A DNA stretch of 64,000 nucleotides from Carnimonas nigrificans ATCC BAA-78 (GCF_000526695.1 NZ_JAGO01000010.1:372001-436000), one strand, 5' to 3'; numbered from the stretch's first letter, positions 8,802 to 18,059 are shown. Translations and numbers: made by a program. The notes: generated from the letters alone by a model not told the origin.

Positions 8802-9278
8802 ATGAGTACTGCTGTTGAACCCAGCTTTTTCTCGCGGCTACCCAATGTCCCTCTTAATGTGGATGCGTGGGAGGCTATTGCGGCAGGCAGCATGACAGAG
8901 ATCCCTCTGCTCGGTAATGTAGCGGCGGGAATGCCCATAGAGGCTTGTCTTGAGCAGGAGAAAGTGTCGGTGCCGACCCGCCTGGTGCGCCACAACACCT
9001 ACGCTTTGCAAGTGCGCGGCGACTCCATGATCGAGTGCAATATCTTCGATGGCGACATTATTATCATCGAAAAAACGGAGTCAGCCGAGAATGGTGAAAC
9101 CGCTGTGGTGATGATCAATAACCGTGAAGTAACGCTCAAAAAGCTCTACATCGAAAAGAACGGCGTGCGTTTGCAGCCTGCCAACCAGTCGATGCCCCCG
9201 ATTTATCTGAAAAACGGCGACATACAGGTACTCGGGCTGGTAATGGGCGTCGCTCGTCGCCCAGCTCAGGCGGCCTGA
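8802..9278 (+). CDS. LexA-like self-cleaving S24 peptidase without a DNA-binding domain
   Basis: The 158-residue protein is a LexA/UmuD-type autoprotease. The cleavage-site region IPLLGNVAAGMPIEA has Ala42-Gly43. The nucleophile is Ser75 (VRGDSMIE) and the general base Lys113 (EVTLKK), with a C-terminal segment (VLGLVMGVARR) as in LexA. The catalytic domain looks closer to LexA than to UmuD. However, only about 33 residues precede it, too few for the roughly 70-residue winged helix of LexA, and no HTH sequence or in-frame extension exists upstream. The start is supported by AAGGAG nine bases upstream. Two SOS boxes precede it, and yigZ follows with a one-base overlap. It may be a UmuD-like mutagenesis factor, a LexA antagonist or a protease decoy; no umuC-like partner is nearby. 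The fold is clear, the function is not. Confidence 0.88.
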   Translation: MSTAVEPSFFSRLPNVPLNVDAWEAIAAGSMTEIPLLGNVAAGMPIEACLEQEKVSVPTRLVRHNTYALQVRGDSMIECNIFDGDIIIIEKTESAENGETAVVMINNREVTLKKLYIEKNGVRLQPANQSMPPIYLKNGDIQVLGLVMGVARRPAQAA

Positions 9279-9916
9279 TGGCAACCGCGCACCGCTATCA
9301 GGTACCCGCCGTCGCAATGAGCAACCCTCACTGCGCCGAGTTTGAGGTCAATAAAAGCCGGTTCATCGCATGGGTTGCACGCTGCGAAAGCATTGCGGAC
9401 GCCCAGCGTCTCGAACAGCAGGCGCGAACTACCTATGCCGATGCGCGGCACCACTGCAGTGCCTTTATCGCTGGCCCTCCCGGAGAGCAGATCGCCATTG
9501 GCTTTTCAGATGATGGTGAGCCGGGAGGAACCGCAGGGCGTCCTATTTATCAGGTGCTTGCCGGCAGCGGCCTGGGCCAGCTTGGCTGTATCGTGATCCG
9601 CTACTTCGGCGGTATCAAACTGGGAACCGGCGGGCTGGTCAGGGCCTATACCAAGGCGGCCCTGCTGGCGCTTGAGCAGCTCCCCACCCAGTCGTATGTC
9701 AGCACCGAGCAAGTACATCTGCAAGTGGGCTTCAGCGATGAACACCCTGCCCGCCAATGGTGCGAAGCAGCCGGTGCGCGCATTAGCGATGTTGCCTATT
9801 CCGCCAGCGGGCCGGTACTCACTCTGGACTGGCCCTGCGATCAGCCGTTGCAGCTCGATCAACTGGCACTTTCACTTGCCACGCCACCGCAGTTGATTGA
9901 GGCTGACACTCCATAA
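9278..9916 (+). CDS. yigZ: YigZ/IMPACT family protein
   Basis: This is the conserved UPF0029/IMPACT family, implicated in stress-linked translational control in eukaryotes; the bacterial role is unclear. The 212-residue product has the N-terminal UPF0029 domain with the signature SDDGEPGGTAGRP, then VIRYFGGIKLGTGGLVRAY at about residues 105-125. The smaller C-terminal DUF1949 domain begins near residue 140. Its ATG overlaps the stop codon of the LexA-like gene by one base (TGATG), so the two are probably translated from one message. A strong hairpin terminator follows at 10045-10086. Confidence 0.93.
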   Translation: MATAHRYQVPAVAMSNPHCAEFEVNKSRFIAWVARCESIADAQRLEQQARTTYADARHHCSAFIAGPPGEQIAIGFSDDGEPGGTAGRPIYQVLAGSGLGQLGCIVIRYFGGIKLGTGGLVRAYTKAALLALEQLPTQSYVSTEQVHLQVGFSDEHPARQWCEAAGARISDVAYSASGPVLTLDWPCDQPLQLDQLALSLATPPQLIEADTP

Positions 9917-10229
9917 GCAGCACACGGAGTCGGTTTCCTTGCCTACTTCCCCCCTGGCCGATGACAAATTGTCCCCCAAGGTACCTGACCAGCTCCCGCT
10001 GATGAGCATTTTATGAATCATCATCGAGCTAATCGGGAATATTCAAAAAGCCAGCGCTTCGCATCAAAGCACTGGCTTTTTTCTTTTAGCCCCACATATA
10101 GCGCCACAGCCCCTTGCTCACTTCTGGCGTGTGCTGGCTTGAAAATGCTCACCTGCTTCAGCACTCGACATTATGCCAGACTCCCATGTAGAGAAAATCC
10201 TTCATTGGCAATCGGCTCAAAGGTTCCAG
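9917..10229. other. Intergenic region between convergent yigZ and cbpM
   Basis: This 313-bp stretch holds the bidirectional terminator at 10045-10086. I see no further gene, tRNA or repeat in it. Confidence 0.7.
10045..10086. terminator. Bidirectional intrinsic terminator (yigZ / cbpAM)
   Basis: AAAGCCAG (10047-10054) pairs with CTGGCTTT (10072-10079), with an inner GCTT/AAGC stem. T-runs follow on both strands. It can end the yigZ transcript (+) and the cbpAM transcript (-). Confidence 0.85.
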
Positions 10230-10532
10230 CTACAGAGCGGCGACAAAACGCAGCAGGCGCTGCCGCAAGCGCTCGTTTTCATCGCGCAGGCGCTGATTTT
10301 CATCAAGCAGCTCAAGCGCCAGCGCCGCGCCCTGCCAATCCAGCTCCAGTTCTCGCTGCAACCGCACTGCGCGACGCACCACCCATACCGTGCTGATGTC
10401 GAACTGCCAGCGCGGCGCCACACTATTGATCGGGGTGATAATGCCGTGCTCCACAATGGTCACCAGCGTTTCACCGGGCACCGAGGTACGCTGGCACAGC
10501 TCATCGAAGTCGAAACAATTTACACTGGTCAC
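10230..10532 (-). CDS. cbpM: Chaperone modulator CbpM
   Basis: CbpM binds the J-domain of CbpA and inhibits both its DnaK co-chaperone and DNA-binding activities. The 100-residue protein has the MerR-like N-terminal fold of this family (FDELCQRTSVPGETLVTIVE). A C-terminal coiled coil rich in Leu, Arg and Glu follows (DENQRLRDENERLRQRL). It starts 13 bp after cbpA on the same strand, which is the standard cbpAM arrangement. Confidence 0.9.
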   Translation of the reverse strand: MTSVNCFDFDELCQRTSVPGETLVTIVEHGIITPINSVAPRWQFDISTVWVVRRAVRLQRELELDWQGAALALELLDENQRLRDENERLRQRLLRFVAAL

Positions 10533-10545
10533 GAGTCACTGCTCC

Positions 10546-11526
10546 TCAGCGCCATTTGGCGCGTGGATTGAAGTGTTGGTGATGTTCGGCAAGCGTCTTC
10601 CATGCGGCATCATCCCCTTCTGCCGGACGCTCGGGCAGCACGATTTTCAGCTGTGCGATCAAATCGCCCTGGCCATTGCGCTGCGGCAGCCCCTTACCCT
10701 TCAAGCGCAAGCGCGCCCCCGCATGACTGTTGGCAGGCACGGTGAGCTGCAAGCGACCTTCCAGCGTCGGAATTTCAATTTTGCTGCCCAAGGCTGCTTC
10801 CCAGGGGGCCAGCGGTACCGTGAGCAGCAAATTGTGTCCATCCACATCAAAGTCAGGATGCGGAGCAAACTGCACCTTGAGATAAAGATCGCCGTTAGCG
10901 CCGCCATTACCTCCAGGGCCGCCCTGCCCTTTCAGCCGAATCCGCTCACCGTCACTCACGCCTTTGGGCACCCGCACCTTCAGGCTCTTTTCGATATCTT
11001 TGGGATATCCCTGCTCATCATGAGTGCGCAGGGTAAAACGCACCTCTTTAGGCGCAGCGGCCATGACTTCTTCCAGAAACAGAGGAAAATCAAGCTCCAC
11101 ATCCTGCCCGGGATAAGGCCGATGCGCGAAGTCATCGAATCCACCAAAGCCTGCGCCGCCATGCCCTGTACCGCCGCGCTGGCGTCGCTGACCGAACAGG
11201 TTATCGAAGAAATCCGAGAATTCAGATTCGCTGCCGCCCGCCTGATGAGCACCGCCCTGCTGCCAGCCATCCCATCCGGGCGGCGGTTGGAACTCCTCGC
11301 CGCCGCGATGCCCATATTGACGCAGCTGATCGTATTCGGCGCGCTTCTCTTTGTCGCCGAGCACTTCATACGCTTCACCTACTTCCTTGAAGCGCTCTTC
11401 CGCGTTCTCTTCCTTGCTGACATCCGGATGATACTTGCGTGCCAGGCGCCGATACGCCGACTTGATCGCCTTGGCGTCGGCATCTGCGGGCACATCCAGG
11501 ATCGCGTAATAATCCTTGAATTCCAT
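10546..11526 (-). CDS. cbpA: Curved DNA-binding protein CbpA (DnaJ-class co-chaperone)
   Basis: CbpA is a DnaJ homologue that stimulates DnaK and also binds curved DNA. The 326-residue product has an N-terminal J-domain (about 1-70) with the HPD motif in KYHPDVS. A Gly/Phe-rich linker with [12 protein letters not shown] follows, and then two beta-rich C-terminal substrate-binding domains ([12 protein letters not shown] to the end). The DnaJ zinc finger is absent, as expected for CbpA. The start at 11526 gives the canonical MEFKDYY terminus. The gene is convergent with yigZ and divergent from dusC. Confidence 0.95.
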   Translation of the reverse strand: MEFKDYYAILDVPADADAKAIKSAYRRLARKYHPDVSKEENAEERFKEVGEAYEVLGDKEKRAEYDQLRQYGHRGGEEFQPPPGWDGWQQGGAHQAGGSESEFSDFFDNLFGQRRQRGGTGHGGAGFGGFDDFAHRPYPGQDVELDFPLFLEEVMAAAPKEVRFTLRTHDEQGYPKDIEKSLKVRVPKGVSDGERIRLKGQGGPGGNGGANGDLYLKVQFAPHPDFDVDGHNLLLTVPLAPWEAALGSKIEIPTLEGRLQLTVPANSHAGARLRLKGKGLPQRNGQGDLIAQLKIVLPERPAEGDDAAWKTLAEHHQHFNPRAKWR

Positions 11527-11648
11527 ATATCCCCCAACGCACGGAGCAGATGCTCCTGTCACAGCGGCGCCACATTCACTCTACACCGCCCCTATTCCTC
11601 TATAAAATGGCAGCTTTTACACCATTAACAAGCGCTGCCCAGAGAATA

Positions 11649-12644
11649 ATGATAGACGTTCCCCGCCCCGATAATGCTACTCACGCGCGCATTGGTCTAG
11701 CACCCATGGAGGGCGTAGTCGATGTACACACCCGCGCACTACTGACGGAAATCGGAGGCTTCGACTGGGTGGTGACCGAATTTGTCCGCGTGGTCGATGC
11801 CCGCTTGCCACCGCGCGTATTTACTCGGTTGTGCCCAGAGTTGATGACTGGCGCAGTGACCTCAGCCGGTACACCGGTAACGCTGCAACTATTGGGTTCT
11901 GACCCTAGGGCGCTGGGCGAAAACGCACAGCAGGCGGTGGCTTGCGGTGCTCGTTCAATTGATATCAACTTCGGCTGCCCCGCCAAGACAGTCAATCGTC
12001 ATCGCGGGGGCGCATCGCTGCTGCAAAATGCTAATGACGTTTATCACGCCGTGCGAGGTGTCGTGGAGGCACTGCAAGGCAGTGGTATCAAGGTAAGTGC
12101 GAAGTTAAGGCTCGGCTTTAATACCAAACAGCTGGCACTCCATTGTGCCTGTGCCGCCGAAGCCGCTGGAGCTTCCCATCTAACGCTCCATGCGCGCACC
12201 AAAAAAGAGGGCTATCGTCCGCCTGCACACTGGGAATGGGTCGCACGCGTGCGTCAGCAGGTACGCATTCCGGTGGTGGTCAATGGGGATATCTGGTGCC
12301 TGGAGGATTTTTGGAAGGCGCGCTCACTGTCGGGCTGCCGGGACGTTATGCTAGGGCGCAGCGCACTGGCCGACCCATGGCTGGCGCTGCGCATCAAGCA
12401 CTGGCAGGCCACCGGCGAACGTCTGGCGGTAACGCGCTGGGAGCAACGGGCTGAGGTACTGCAACAATTTGCCGAACGCTTGATGGCAGCACCAGCTCCG
12501 GGGAGAGCGCCAGACAAGGTCATTGTTTCGCTGCTCAAACAGTGGCTGGCGATCATGCGCCAGCACGATGCTGAATCGGCTCAACGTTTTGCTGAGCTAA
12601 AACGCATCAACCACCTGCCCGAGATGCTCGCCGCGTTTAAATAG
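11649..12644 (+). CDS. dusC: tRNA-dihydrouridine synthase C
   Basis: DusC is an FMN/NADPH enzyme that reduces U16 in tRNA to dihydrouridine. The protein is about 331 residues, with a TIM-barrel N-terminal part starting at GLAPMEGVVD. The DusC-type motif INFGCPAKTVNRHRGGASLL carries the catalytic Cys. Phosphate-binding segments follow (VNGDIW, MLGRSALADPW), and then a helical C-terminal tRNA-binding domain. The start is uncertain: ATG 11649 is closest to the family N-terminus and has AGAG upstream, while ATG 11607 or an earlier codon would add a 14-33 residue extension that is not conserved. Confidence 0.93.
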   Translation: MIDVPRPDNATHARIGLAPMEGVVDVHTRALLTEIGGFDWVVTEFVRVVDARLPPRVFTRLCPELMTGAVTSAGTPVTLQLLGSDPRALGENAQQAVACGARSIDINFGCPAKTVNRHRGGASLLQNANDVYHAVRGVVEALQGSGIKVSAKLRLGFNTKQLALHCACAAEAAGASHLTLHARTKKEGYRPPAHWEWVARVRQQVRIPVVVNGDIWCLEDFWKARSLSGCRDVMLGRSALADPWLALRIKHWQATGERLAVTRWEQRAEVLQQFAERLMAAPAPGRAPDKVIVSLLKQWLAIMRQHDAESAQRFAELKRINHLPEMLAAFK

Positions 12645-12833
12645 AAGTTGCCGCCACGAACGTCATGCCACCGGGCCGCCCCTACCCTGCTTCAAGACAA
12701 GGCCGAGATTCCTGCTAACCGCTTGCTGAAACACCAGCGAGCAGCCGTTGTGCATCAGCCATGTACGATCAAGCGTGTTTCGATCGCTATCCCGGCAATT
12801 TATGCGCTGAATATTGAGTACAAGTACAAACAG

Positions 12834-12868
12834 AAAACCCCGAACCGGCATGTACCGATTCGGGGTTT
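12834..12868 (-). terminator. Intrinsic terminator downstream of tRNA-Arg
   Basis: On the minus strand CCCCGAA-TCGG ... CCGG-TTCGGGG forms a long near-perfect stem followed by TTTTC, directly after the tRNA-Arg 3' end. Confidence 0.8.
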
Positions 12869-12874
12869 AGAATA

Positions 12875-12951
12875 TGGCGCGCCCGAGAGGATTCGAACCT
12901 CTGACCCCTTGATTCGTAGTCAAGTACTCTATCCAGCTGAGCTACGGGCGC
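12875..12951 (-). tRNA. tRNA-Arg(ACG), copy 1
   Basis: This is a 77-nt cloverleaf with acceptor stem GCGCCCG/CGGGCGC and an encoded CCA. The D-loop is of the AGCTCAGCTGGATAGAGT type, the anticodon loop is CTACGAA (anticodon ACG) and the T-arm contains GGTTCGAATCC. It is identical in all 77 positions to the copy at 13220-13296. It has its own strong promoter about 60 bp upstream. Confidence 0.97.
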
Positions 12952-13009
12952 TTTTTGTAGTGCTTTCAAGCTAACGTTTATTGGCGCTTGCTGCTTGATT
13001 GCGGGGCAC

Positions 13010-13038
13010 ATATTACCCACTCATGTGCAGGAATGCAA
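13010..13038 (-). promoter_or_regulatory. Promoter of tRNA-Arg copy 1
   Basis: On the minus strand, TTGCAT (13033-13038), a 17-bp spacer and TAATAT (13010-13015) precede tRNA-Arg copy 1. The GC-rich stretch GTGCCCCGC after the -10 is a stringent-control-type discriminator. Confidence 0.75.
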
Positions 13039-13219
13039 AGGTTTTTTCATATCACTGTAAAATGGGTAGCTCTTTCAGATTCAGAGACAGGTTAACCTTC
13101 CACGCACGAGAAACTGCCATGGGAACGTATACAACGTAACAGCAAGAACAGAATAAAGAGAAGCTGTGAGGAAAACCAAGAGAAAGAAAAGCAGATTACA
13201 GCAGGAAGGAAAATAAAGA

Positions 13220-13296
13220 TGGCGCGCCCGAGAGGATTCGAACCTCTGACCCCTTGATTCGTAGTCAAGTACTCTATCCAGCTGAGCTACGGGCGC
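13220..13296 (-). tRNA. tRNA-Arg(ACG), copy 2
   Basis: This 77-nt tRNA is identical to copy 1, with anticodon ACG and encoded CCA. It starts 36 nt after the 3' end of tRNA-Ser on the same strand and is probably processed from the same transcript. Confidence 0.97.
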
Positions 13297-13332
13297 GTAT
13301 GTGTAACTTGGAACGTCACACGGTGTACTTAA

Positions 13333-13425
13333 TGGCGGAGAGAGAGGGATTCGAACCCTCGATAGAGCTATAAACCCTATACTCCCTTAGCAGGGGAGCG
13401 CCTTCAGCCACTCGGCCACCTCTCC
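13333..13425 (-). tRNA. tRNA-Ser(GCU)
   Basis: This is a 93-nt class II tRNA with a long variable arm, anticodon loop CTGCTAA (anticodon GCU) and encoded CCA. It sits next to csrA and upstream of tRNA-Arg, the same order as serV-argV beside csrA in enterobacteria. Confidence 0.97.
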
Positions 13426-13440
13426 TTAAGTACGGCGCGT

Positions 13441-13469
13441 ATGCTATTAAATTTAGCGCGGGTTGTCTA
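13441..13469 (-). promoter_or_regulatory. Promoter of tRNA-Ser / tRNA-Arg copy 2
   Basis: On the minus strand, TAGACA (13464-13469), a 17-bp spacer and TAGCAT (13441-13446) are followed by a GC-rich discriminator (ACGCGCCG), about 15 bp before tRNA-Ser. Confidence 0.6.
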
Positions 13470-13531
13470 CCCCATCCCTTCGATTTTCTCTTATCAATTG
13501 AAAACGTTAGAGATGAAATAGCACAAAGCAG

Positions 13532-13741
13532 TCAGCCACTGATAGGGGCATCGTCGTCACGATCAATCATCGCGCCATCTTCAGCAAGGATACGCTGGTA
13601 AATCTCTTCCCGATGAACCGCAACGTCACGCGGCGCGTTCACACCAATGCGCACCTGATTTCCTTTCACGCCCAGCACCGTCACGGTAATATCATCACCT
13701 ATGGTCAGGGTCTCGCCGACTCGACGAGTAAGGATCAACAT
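13532..13741 (-). CDS. csrA: Carbon storage regulator CsrA
   Basis: CsrA is a small dimeric RNA-binding protein that represses or activates translation by binding GGA motifs in mRNA leaders. The 69-residue product begins [12 protein letters not shown] and keeps the RNA-contact residues around Leu4, Arg6 and Arg7 and near Arg44 ([12 protein letters not shown]). An acidic C-terminal tail ([10 protein letters not shown]) follows. The start at 13741 is fixed by the invariant N-terminus and by AAGGAG eight bases upstream. It lies between lysC and the tRNA cluster. Confidence 0.97.
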   Translation of the reverse strand: MLILTRRVGETLTIGDDITVTVLGVKGNQVRIGVNAPRDVAVHREEIYQRILAEDGAMIDRDDDAPISG

Positions 13742-13978
13742 AAGATCTCCTTCTCTCAGTGACGTTCCACAGTGATCGGATAAATGAATCGTCACCGTTT
13801 CAACGCACTCAATCCACTTTCTGTTTCAGTCCACTTGCTGTGCGCCGCCAGGCCTGGGCAACTGCCTATCATTGAGCGGGCTCACCGACATTCTGCTCGA
13901 TAAGCCCGACCATTAATGAATAACCATAGCTGAAATATCTTCAGTCAGGCCCTGCTGCGCGAGAAAGTGAACGATCTT

Positions 13979-15229
13979 TTATTCTTCTTCGCTGATATCA
14001 GTACGATCAAGCCCGAATGCAGTGTGCAGGGAACGTACCGCCAGTTCGACAAACTTCTCGTCGATCACCACCGAAATCTTGATCTCTGAGGTCGATACCA
14101 GGCGGATGTTAATACCCTCTTTCGACAGCGTCTGGAACATCTTGCTGGCAATACCGGAGTGGGAGCGCATGCCTACACCAACCAGCGACACCTTGGCGAT
14201 ATCCGGATCACCCTTTACTTCTCCACCAAGCTCGGAAACCACCTGCTCTTCAAGAATGCGCTGCGCTTTCTTGTAATCGCCCTTCGTCACGGTGAAGGTG
14301 AAGTCGGTGCGTTCGCCGCTGGCAGAAGCATTCTGGATGATCATATCAACTTCGATATTGGCATCCGCAATAGGCCCAAGAATCTTGGAGGCCACGCCGG
14401 GCACATCCGGGGTGTCCAGTATGGTCAGCTTGGCTTCGTTGGTATTGAACGCAATGCCCGAGATCAGGGCTTCTTCCATATGCTGTGGCAATTCGTATTC
14501 CTCCGCAACAATCAAGGTACCGGGGCCATCCTCGAAGGACGAGAGCACCCGCAACGGGACGTTATATTTTCCGGCAAATTCGACAGAACGAATCTGCAGC
14601 ACCTTGGAACCCAGACTTGCCAGTTCCAGCATCTCTTCCAGCGTAATGGTTTCAAGGCGCTGCGCCTTGCTGCACACGCGAGGATCGGTGGTATAGACGC
14701 CGTCAACATCCGTGTAAATCTGGCACTCATCGGCCTTTAACGCTGCTGCCAGCGCAACAGCCGTGGTATCGGAGCCGCCGCGCCCCAGGGTGGTGATGTT
14801 GCCGTTTTCATCGACACCCTGAAAACCGGCGACCACCACAACCTGGCCCGCATCAAGCTCCTGCTGCATCAGTTCGGTATCAATGGTCTGAATGCGAGCG
14901 CGTGAAAACGCCGTATCGGTACAGATACCCGCCTGCGCCCCCGTATGAGAGATGGCGGGAATGCCGCGCGCCTTCAGCGCCATCGCGAGCAGCGATACCG
15001 TGACCTGTTCGCCAGTGGAAATCAGCATGTCCAGCTCGCGGACATCGGGTTCTTCACCGATTTGCTCCGCCAGCCCGATCAAGCGATTGGTTTCGCCGCT
15101 CATTGCCGAGGCCACTACAACAATCTGATGCCCCTGCTCACGGAATTTCCTGACCTTGTCGGCGACTGCCTGGATGCGCTCAATCGAACCCACCGAGGTG
15201 CCGCCAAATTTTTGTACGTATAACGCCAT
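13979..15229 (-). CDS. lysC: Aspartate kinase
   Basis: The enzyme phosphorylates L-aspartate, the first step to lysine, threonine, methionine and diaminopimelate. The 416-residue protein begins with the kinase signature VQKFGGTSVGS and contains the TLGRGGSDTTAVALA nucleotide/substrate segment near residue 150. Two C-terminal ACT domains (about 265-330 and 345-416) are the usual site of feedback inhibition by lysine and threonine. It is a monofunctional class, with no homoserine dehydrogenase domain. It follows alaS after 42 bp and may be cotranscribed with it. Confidence 0.97.
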   Translation of the reverse strand: MALYVQKFGGTSVGSIERIQAVADKVRKFREQGHQIVVVASAMSGETNRLIGLAEQIGEEPDVRELDMLISTGEQVTVSLLAMALKARGIPAISHTGAQAGICTDTAFSRARIQTIDTELMQQELDAGQVVVVAGFQGVDENGNITTLGRGGSDTTAVALAAALKADECQIYTDVDGVYTTDPRVCSKAQRLETITLEEMLELASLGSKVLQIRSVEFAGKYNVPLRVLSSFEDGPGTLIVAEEYELPQHMEEALISGIAFNTNEAKLTILDTPDVPGVASKILGPIADANIEVDMIIQNASASGERTDFTFTVTKGDYKKAQRILEEQVVSELGGEVKGDPDIAKVSLVGVGMRSHSGIASKMFQTLSKEGINIRLVSTSEIKISVVIDEKFVELAVRSLHTAFGLDRTDISEEE

Positions 15230-15271
15230 GATGTCCTATTCTTCCGCCGTTGCGGGTAACGATGGGCGGGC

Positions 15272-17878
15272 CTAGCCCAACCGCTCGCCAACCCATCCAG
15301 ACACGCTCGCCAGCGCAGCGTCGAGATGCTGCGGCTCGGAGCCACCGGCCTGCGCCATATCGGGCCGACCGCCCCCCTTGCCACCGACCTGAGCCGCTAC
15401 TGCATTGACCAGCTCACCAGCCTTCACTTTAGCGGTCAAATCGCTGGTAACACCGGCAATCAAGCCCACCTTGGTGTCGTTCTCAACCGTGGCCAGCACA
15501 ACAATGCCAGATCCCAGCTTTTGCTTGAGCTGATCGAGCATACCGCGCAGATCCTTGCTGGAAACGCCTTCGAGCCGCTTGACCAAAAGCTGCGTACCGC
15601 CCAGTGCCTGAGCCTCCTGCACCAGATCACCGCTCTGGCGACTGGCTAGCTGCGACTTGAGCTGCGCTACCTGCTGCTCAAGCTGCTGATGCGATGCGAC
15701 CAGCCCTGCCAGACGCTGTTCGAACTGATCGGGGCGACTCTTGATCTCGGCCGCGGCACGCTCAAGGGTAGTGCCGGTGCGCTGGAAGTGATCGAGCGCC
15801 ACCTGACCGGTAATCGCTTCAAGACGACGCACTCCTGATGCTACACCGCTTTCAGCGATGATATGGCACACACCGATATCACCGGTACGTACAACGTGCG
15901 TACCGCCGCACAGCTCAATGGAGAAGTCATCAGTCCCCATGGTGAGCACGCGCACCTTCTCGCCATACTTGGCTTCAAACAGCGCACGCGCGCCGAGTGC
16001 CTTGGCTTCATCAAGCGTCATCAGGCGGGTAGTAACCGGCGTATTGTGACGAATCTCCGCGTTGACGATGCGTTCAATCTCGTCGAGCTGCTCTCGGGTA
16101 ATCGGCTCGAAGTGCGCGAAATCGAAGCGCAGGCGTTCATCGTTAACCAGTGAACCTTTCTGCTGTACGTGATCGCCGAGTACGCGGCGCAGCGCTTCAT
16201 GCAGCAGGTGAGTGGCGGAGTGGTTCGCCATGGTGAGCTGGCGGCGGCTGTCATCCACTTCCGCGCTGACCGCTTCACTTATGCTCAGCGAGCCTTCTTC
16301 CATGATCCCCTGATGCAGATAGTGTCCATTCTGCTTCTGGGTATCGGTTACCTTGAAACGTCCTTGCGCGGTGCTGATATAGCCGTGATCTCCCACCTGA
16401 CCACCAGCTTCCGCATAGAAAGGAGTGCGATCAAGCACTACCACGGCGTGCTGACCGGCAGCCAGCAGTTCAATCGGCTCATTTTGATCGTTAAGCAGCG
16501 CGACAACCTTGCCCTCATCCTTAAGATTGTCATAGCCGGTAAATTCGGTCTGACCATCAAGGGAGAGTGCTGCCACCTGCTTGGCATCAAACTGGCTGGC
16601 CGCACGCGCACGTTCACGCTGGGCATTAAGCTCACGCTGAAAACCGCTTTCATCGAGTTCAATGCCACGCTCGCGAGCGATATCAGCGGTCAGGTCGTAG
16701 GGGAAACCGTAGGTGTCATACAGCTTGAAAATCGTTTCGCCATCCAGCGTATTGCCTTCCAGCGCGGAAATAGCGCTATCGAGCATACGCATGCCGTTGT
16801 CCAGCGTGCGAGCGAACTGCTCTTCTTCCTTCAACAGCACTTTTTCGATTTGTGCCCGCGCCTCGTGCAGATCGGGGTAGGCATTGCCCATCTCTTCGTC
16901 GAGCGCAGCCACCAGTTTGAAGAAGAAGGGTTCACGCACGCCCAGCTTGTGACCATGACGCACTGCTCGACGGATAATGCGGCGCAGCACATAGCCGCGG
17001 CCTTCATTGCTGGGCAGAACACCGTCGCTGATCAAAAACGAGCAGGAGCGGATATGGTCGGCGATAACACGCAGCGACGGCTGGTTGATATCCTGCTGGC
17101 CGGTAAGCTCGGCCGCAGCCTGAAGGAGCTTCTGGAACAGGTCGATATCGTAGTTGGAGTGAACGCCTTGCAGGACTGCCGAGATGCGTTCAAGCCCCAT
17201 ACCGGTATCAATGGAGGGGTTGGGCAGTGGGTGCAGCTCGCCGCTGGCATCGCGCTCGAACTGCATGAAGACCAGGTTCCAGATCTCGATGTAGCGGTCG
17301 CCATCTTCTTCGGGTGTGCCCGGAGGGCCACCGGCCACATCGGGGCCATGGTCGTAAAAGATTTCCGAGCTGGGACCACAGGGGCCGGTATCGCCCATCT
17401 GCCAGAAATTATCTTCGCCCAGGCGTGCTACACGTTCGGCAGGAACACCGATTTCATCAATCCAGATCGCAGCGGCTTCATCATCAGTGTGATGCACCGT
17501 GACCCACAGTTTATCTTTCGGCAGCCCCAACTCCTGGGTCAGAAAAGTCCAGGCGTGATTGATGGCTTCACGCTTGAAGTAATCCCCAAAGCTGAAGTTG
17601 CCCAGCATCTCGAAAAAGGTGTGGTGGCGCGCGGTATACCCGACATTGTCGAGGTCGTTGTGTTTACCGCCGGCACGCACGCAGCGCTGCACCGATGTCG
17701 CACGGGAATAGGGACGATGTTCGCGGCCTACAAAAACGTCCTTGAACGGCACCATCCCCGCGTTAACGAACAGCAAGGTCGGGTCGTTATTGGGAATCAG
17801 AGAGCTGGACGGGACGCGCGTATGCCCATTGCGCTCGAAGAAGGTTTGAAACGCTTCGCGTATTTCTGCGCTTTTCAT
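15272..17878 (-). CDS. alaS: Alanyl-tRNA synthetase
   Basis: AlaRS charges tRNA-Ala. The 868-residue product contains the class II catalytic core ([19 protein letters not shown] near residue 25). The editing domain has the zinc-type motif HSATHLLH and CGGTH. A coiled C-Ala dimerisation domain rich in Gln and a C-terminal [15 protein letters not shown] motif complete the protein. The start at 17878 gives the standard [10 protein letters not shown] terminus, with CGGA six bases before it; a second ATG two codons earlier is possible. A perfect inverted repeat lies over its candidate promoter. Confidence 0.97.
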   Translation of the reverse strand: MKSAEIREAFQTFFERNGHTRVPSSSLIPNNDPTLLFVNAGMVPFKDVFVGREHRPYSRATSVQRCVRAGGKHNDLDNVGYTARHHTFFEMLGNFSFGDYFKREAINHAWTFLTQELGLPKDKLWVTVHHTDDEAAAIWIDEIGVPAERVARLGEDNFWQMGDTGPCGPSSEIFYDHGPDVAGGPPGTPEEDGDRYIEIWNLVFMQFERDASGELHPLPNPSIDTGMGLERISAVLQGVHSNYDIDLFQKLLQAAAELTGQQDINQPSLRVIADHIRSCSFLISDGVLPSNEGRGYVLRRIIRRAVRHGHKLGVREPFFFKLVAALDEEMGNAYPDLHEARAQIEKVLLKEEEQFARTLDNGMRMLDSAISALEGNTLDGETIFKLYDTYGFPYDLTADIARERGIELDESGFQRELNAQRERARAASQFDAKQVAALSLDGQTEFTGYDNLKDEGKVVALLNDQNEPIELLAAGQHAVVVLDRTPFYAEAGGQVGDHGYISTAQGRFKVTDTQKQNGHYLHQGIMEEGSLSISEAVSAEVDDSRRQLTMANHSATHLLHEALRRVLGDHVQQKGSLVNDERLRFDFAHFEPITREQLDEIERIVNAEIRHNTPVTTRLMTLDEAKALGARALFEAKYGEKVRVLTMGTDDFSIELCGGTHVVRTGDIGVCHIIAESGVASGVRRLEAITGQVALDHFQRTGTTLERAAAEIKSRPDQFEQRLAGLVASHQQLEQQVAQLKSQLASRQSGDLVQEAQALGGTQLLVKRLEGVSSKDLRGMLDQLKQKLGSGIVVLATVENDTKVGLIAGVTSDLTAKVKAGELVNAVAAQVGGKGGGRPDMAQAGGSEPQHLDAALASVSGWVGERLG

Positions 17879-18033
17879 CGTCATTCCGTGGTTGATTCGA
17901 ATTACCGTTACCGTGCCCGCAGGAAGCCGGATCAACCGGTACATTGACAGGATGATGCGGGAAACAAGCGCTGGTGATTACCAGCACTTTGGCGTGATCG
18001 CTGATCGACACGGTAATGATGGAAAAAGACGAT

Positions 18034-18059
18034 AGTATACCGCTTGACGTGGCGGTATA
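18034..18059 (-). promoter_or_regulatory. Candidate alaS promoter overlapped by a perfect inverted repeat
   Basis: TATACCGC (18036-18043) and GCGGTATA (18052-18059) form a perfect 8-bp inverted repeat with an 8-bp spacer. One arm overlaps a good minus-strand -10 (TATACT, 18034-18039); the -35 match is weak. The position fits an operator controlling alaS, whose start codon is about 150 bp downstream. Confidence 0.5.

Noticed and set aside
8612-8818. Small TTG-started frame between the SOS boxes, considered as a SulA-like inhibitor
   Set aside because: No SulA features, no ribosome binding site, and SOS box 2 lies inside it.
10390-11628. A 412-codon plus-strand frame opposite cbpA
   Set aside because: It covers cbpA, which has an intact J-domain; no protein features in the antisense translation.
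12648-12974. Plus-strand frame after dusC
   Set aside because: It runs through tRNA-Arg and its terminator and has no protein-like features.
16169-17947. A 592-codon plus-strand open frame opposite alaS
   Set aside because: It is antisense to a fully conserved alaS and its translation has no domain features; it results from the codon bias of the real gene.
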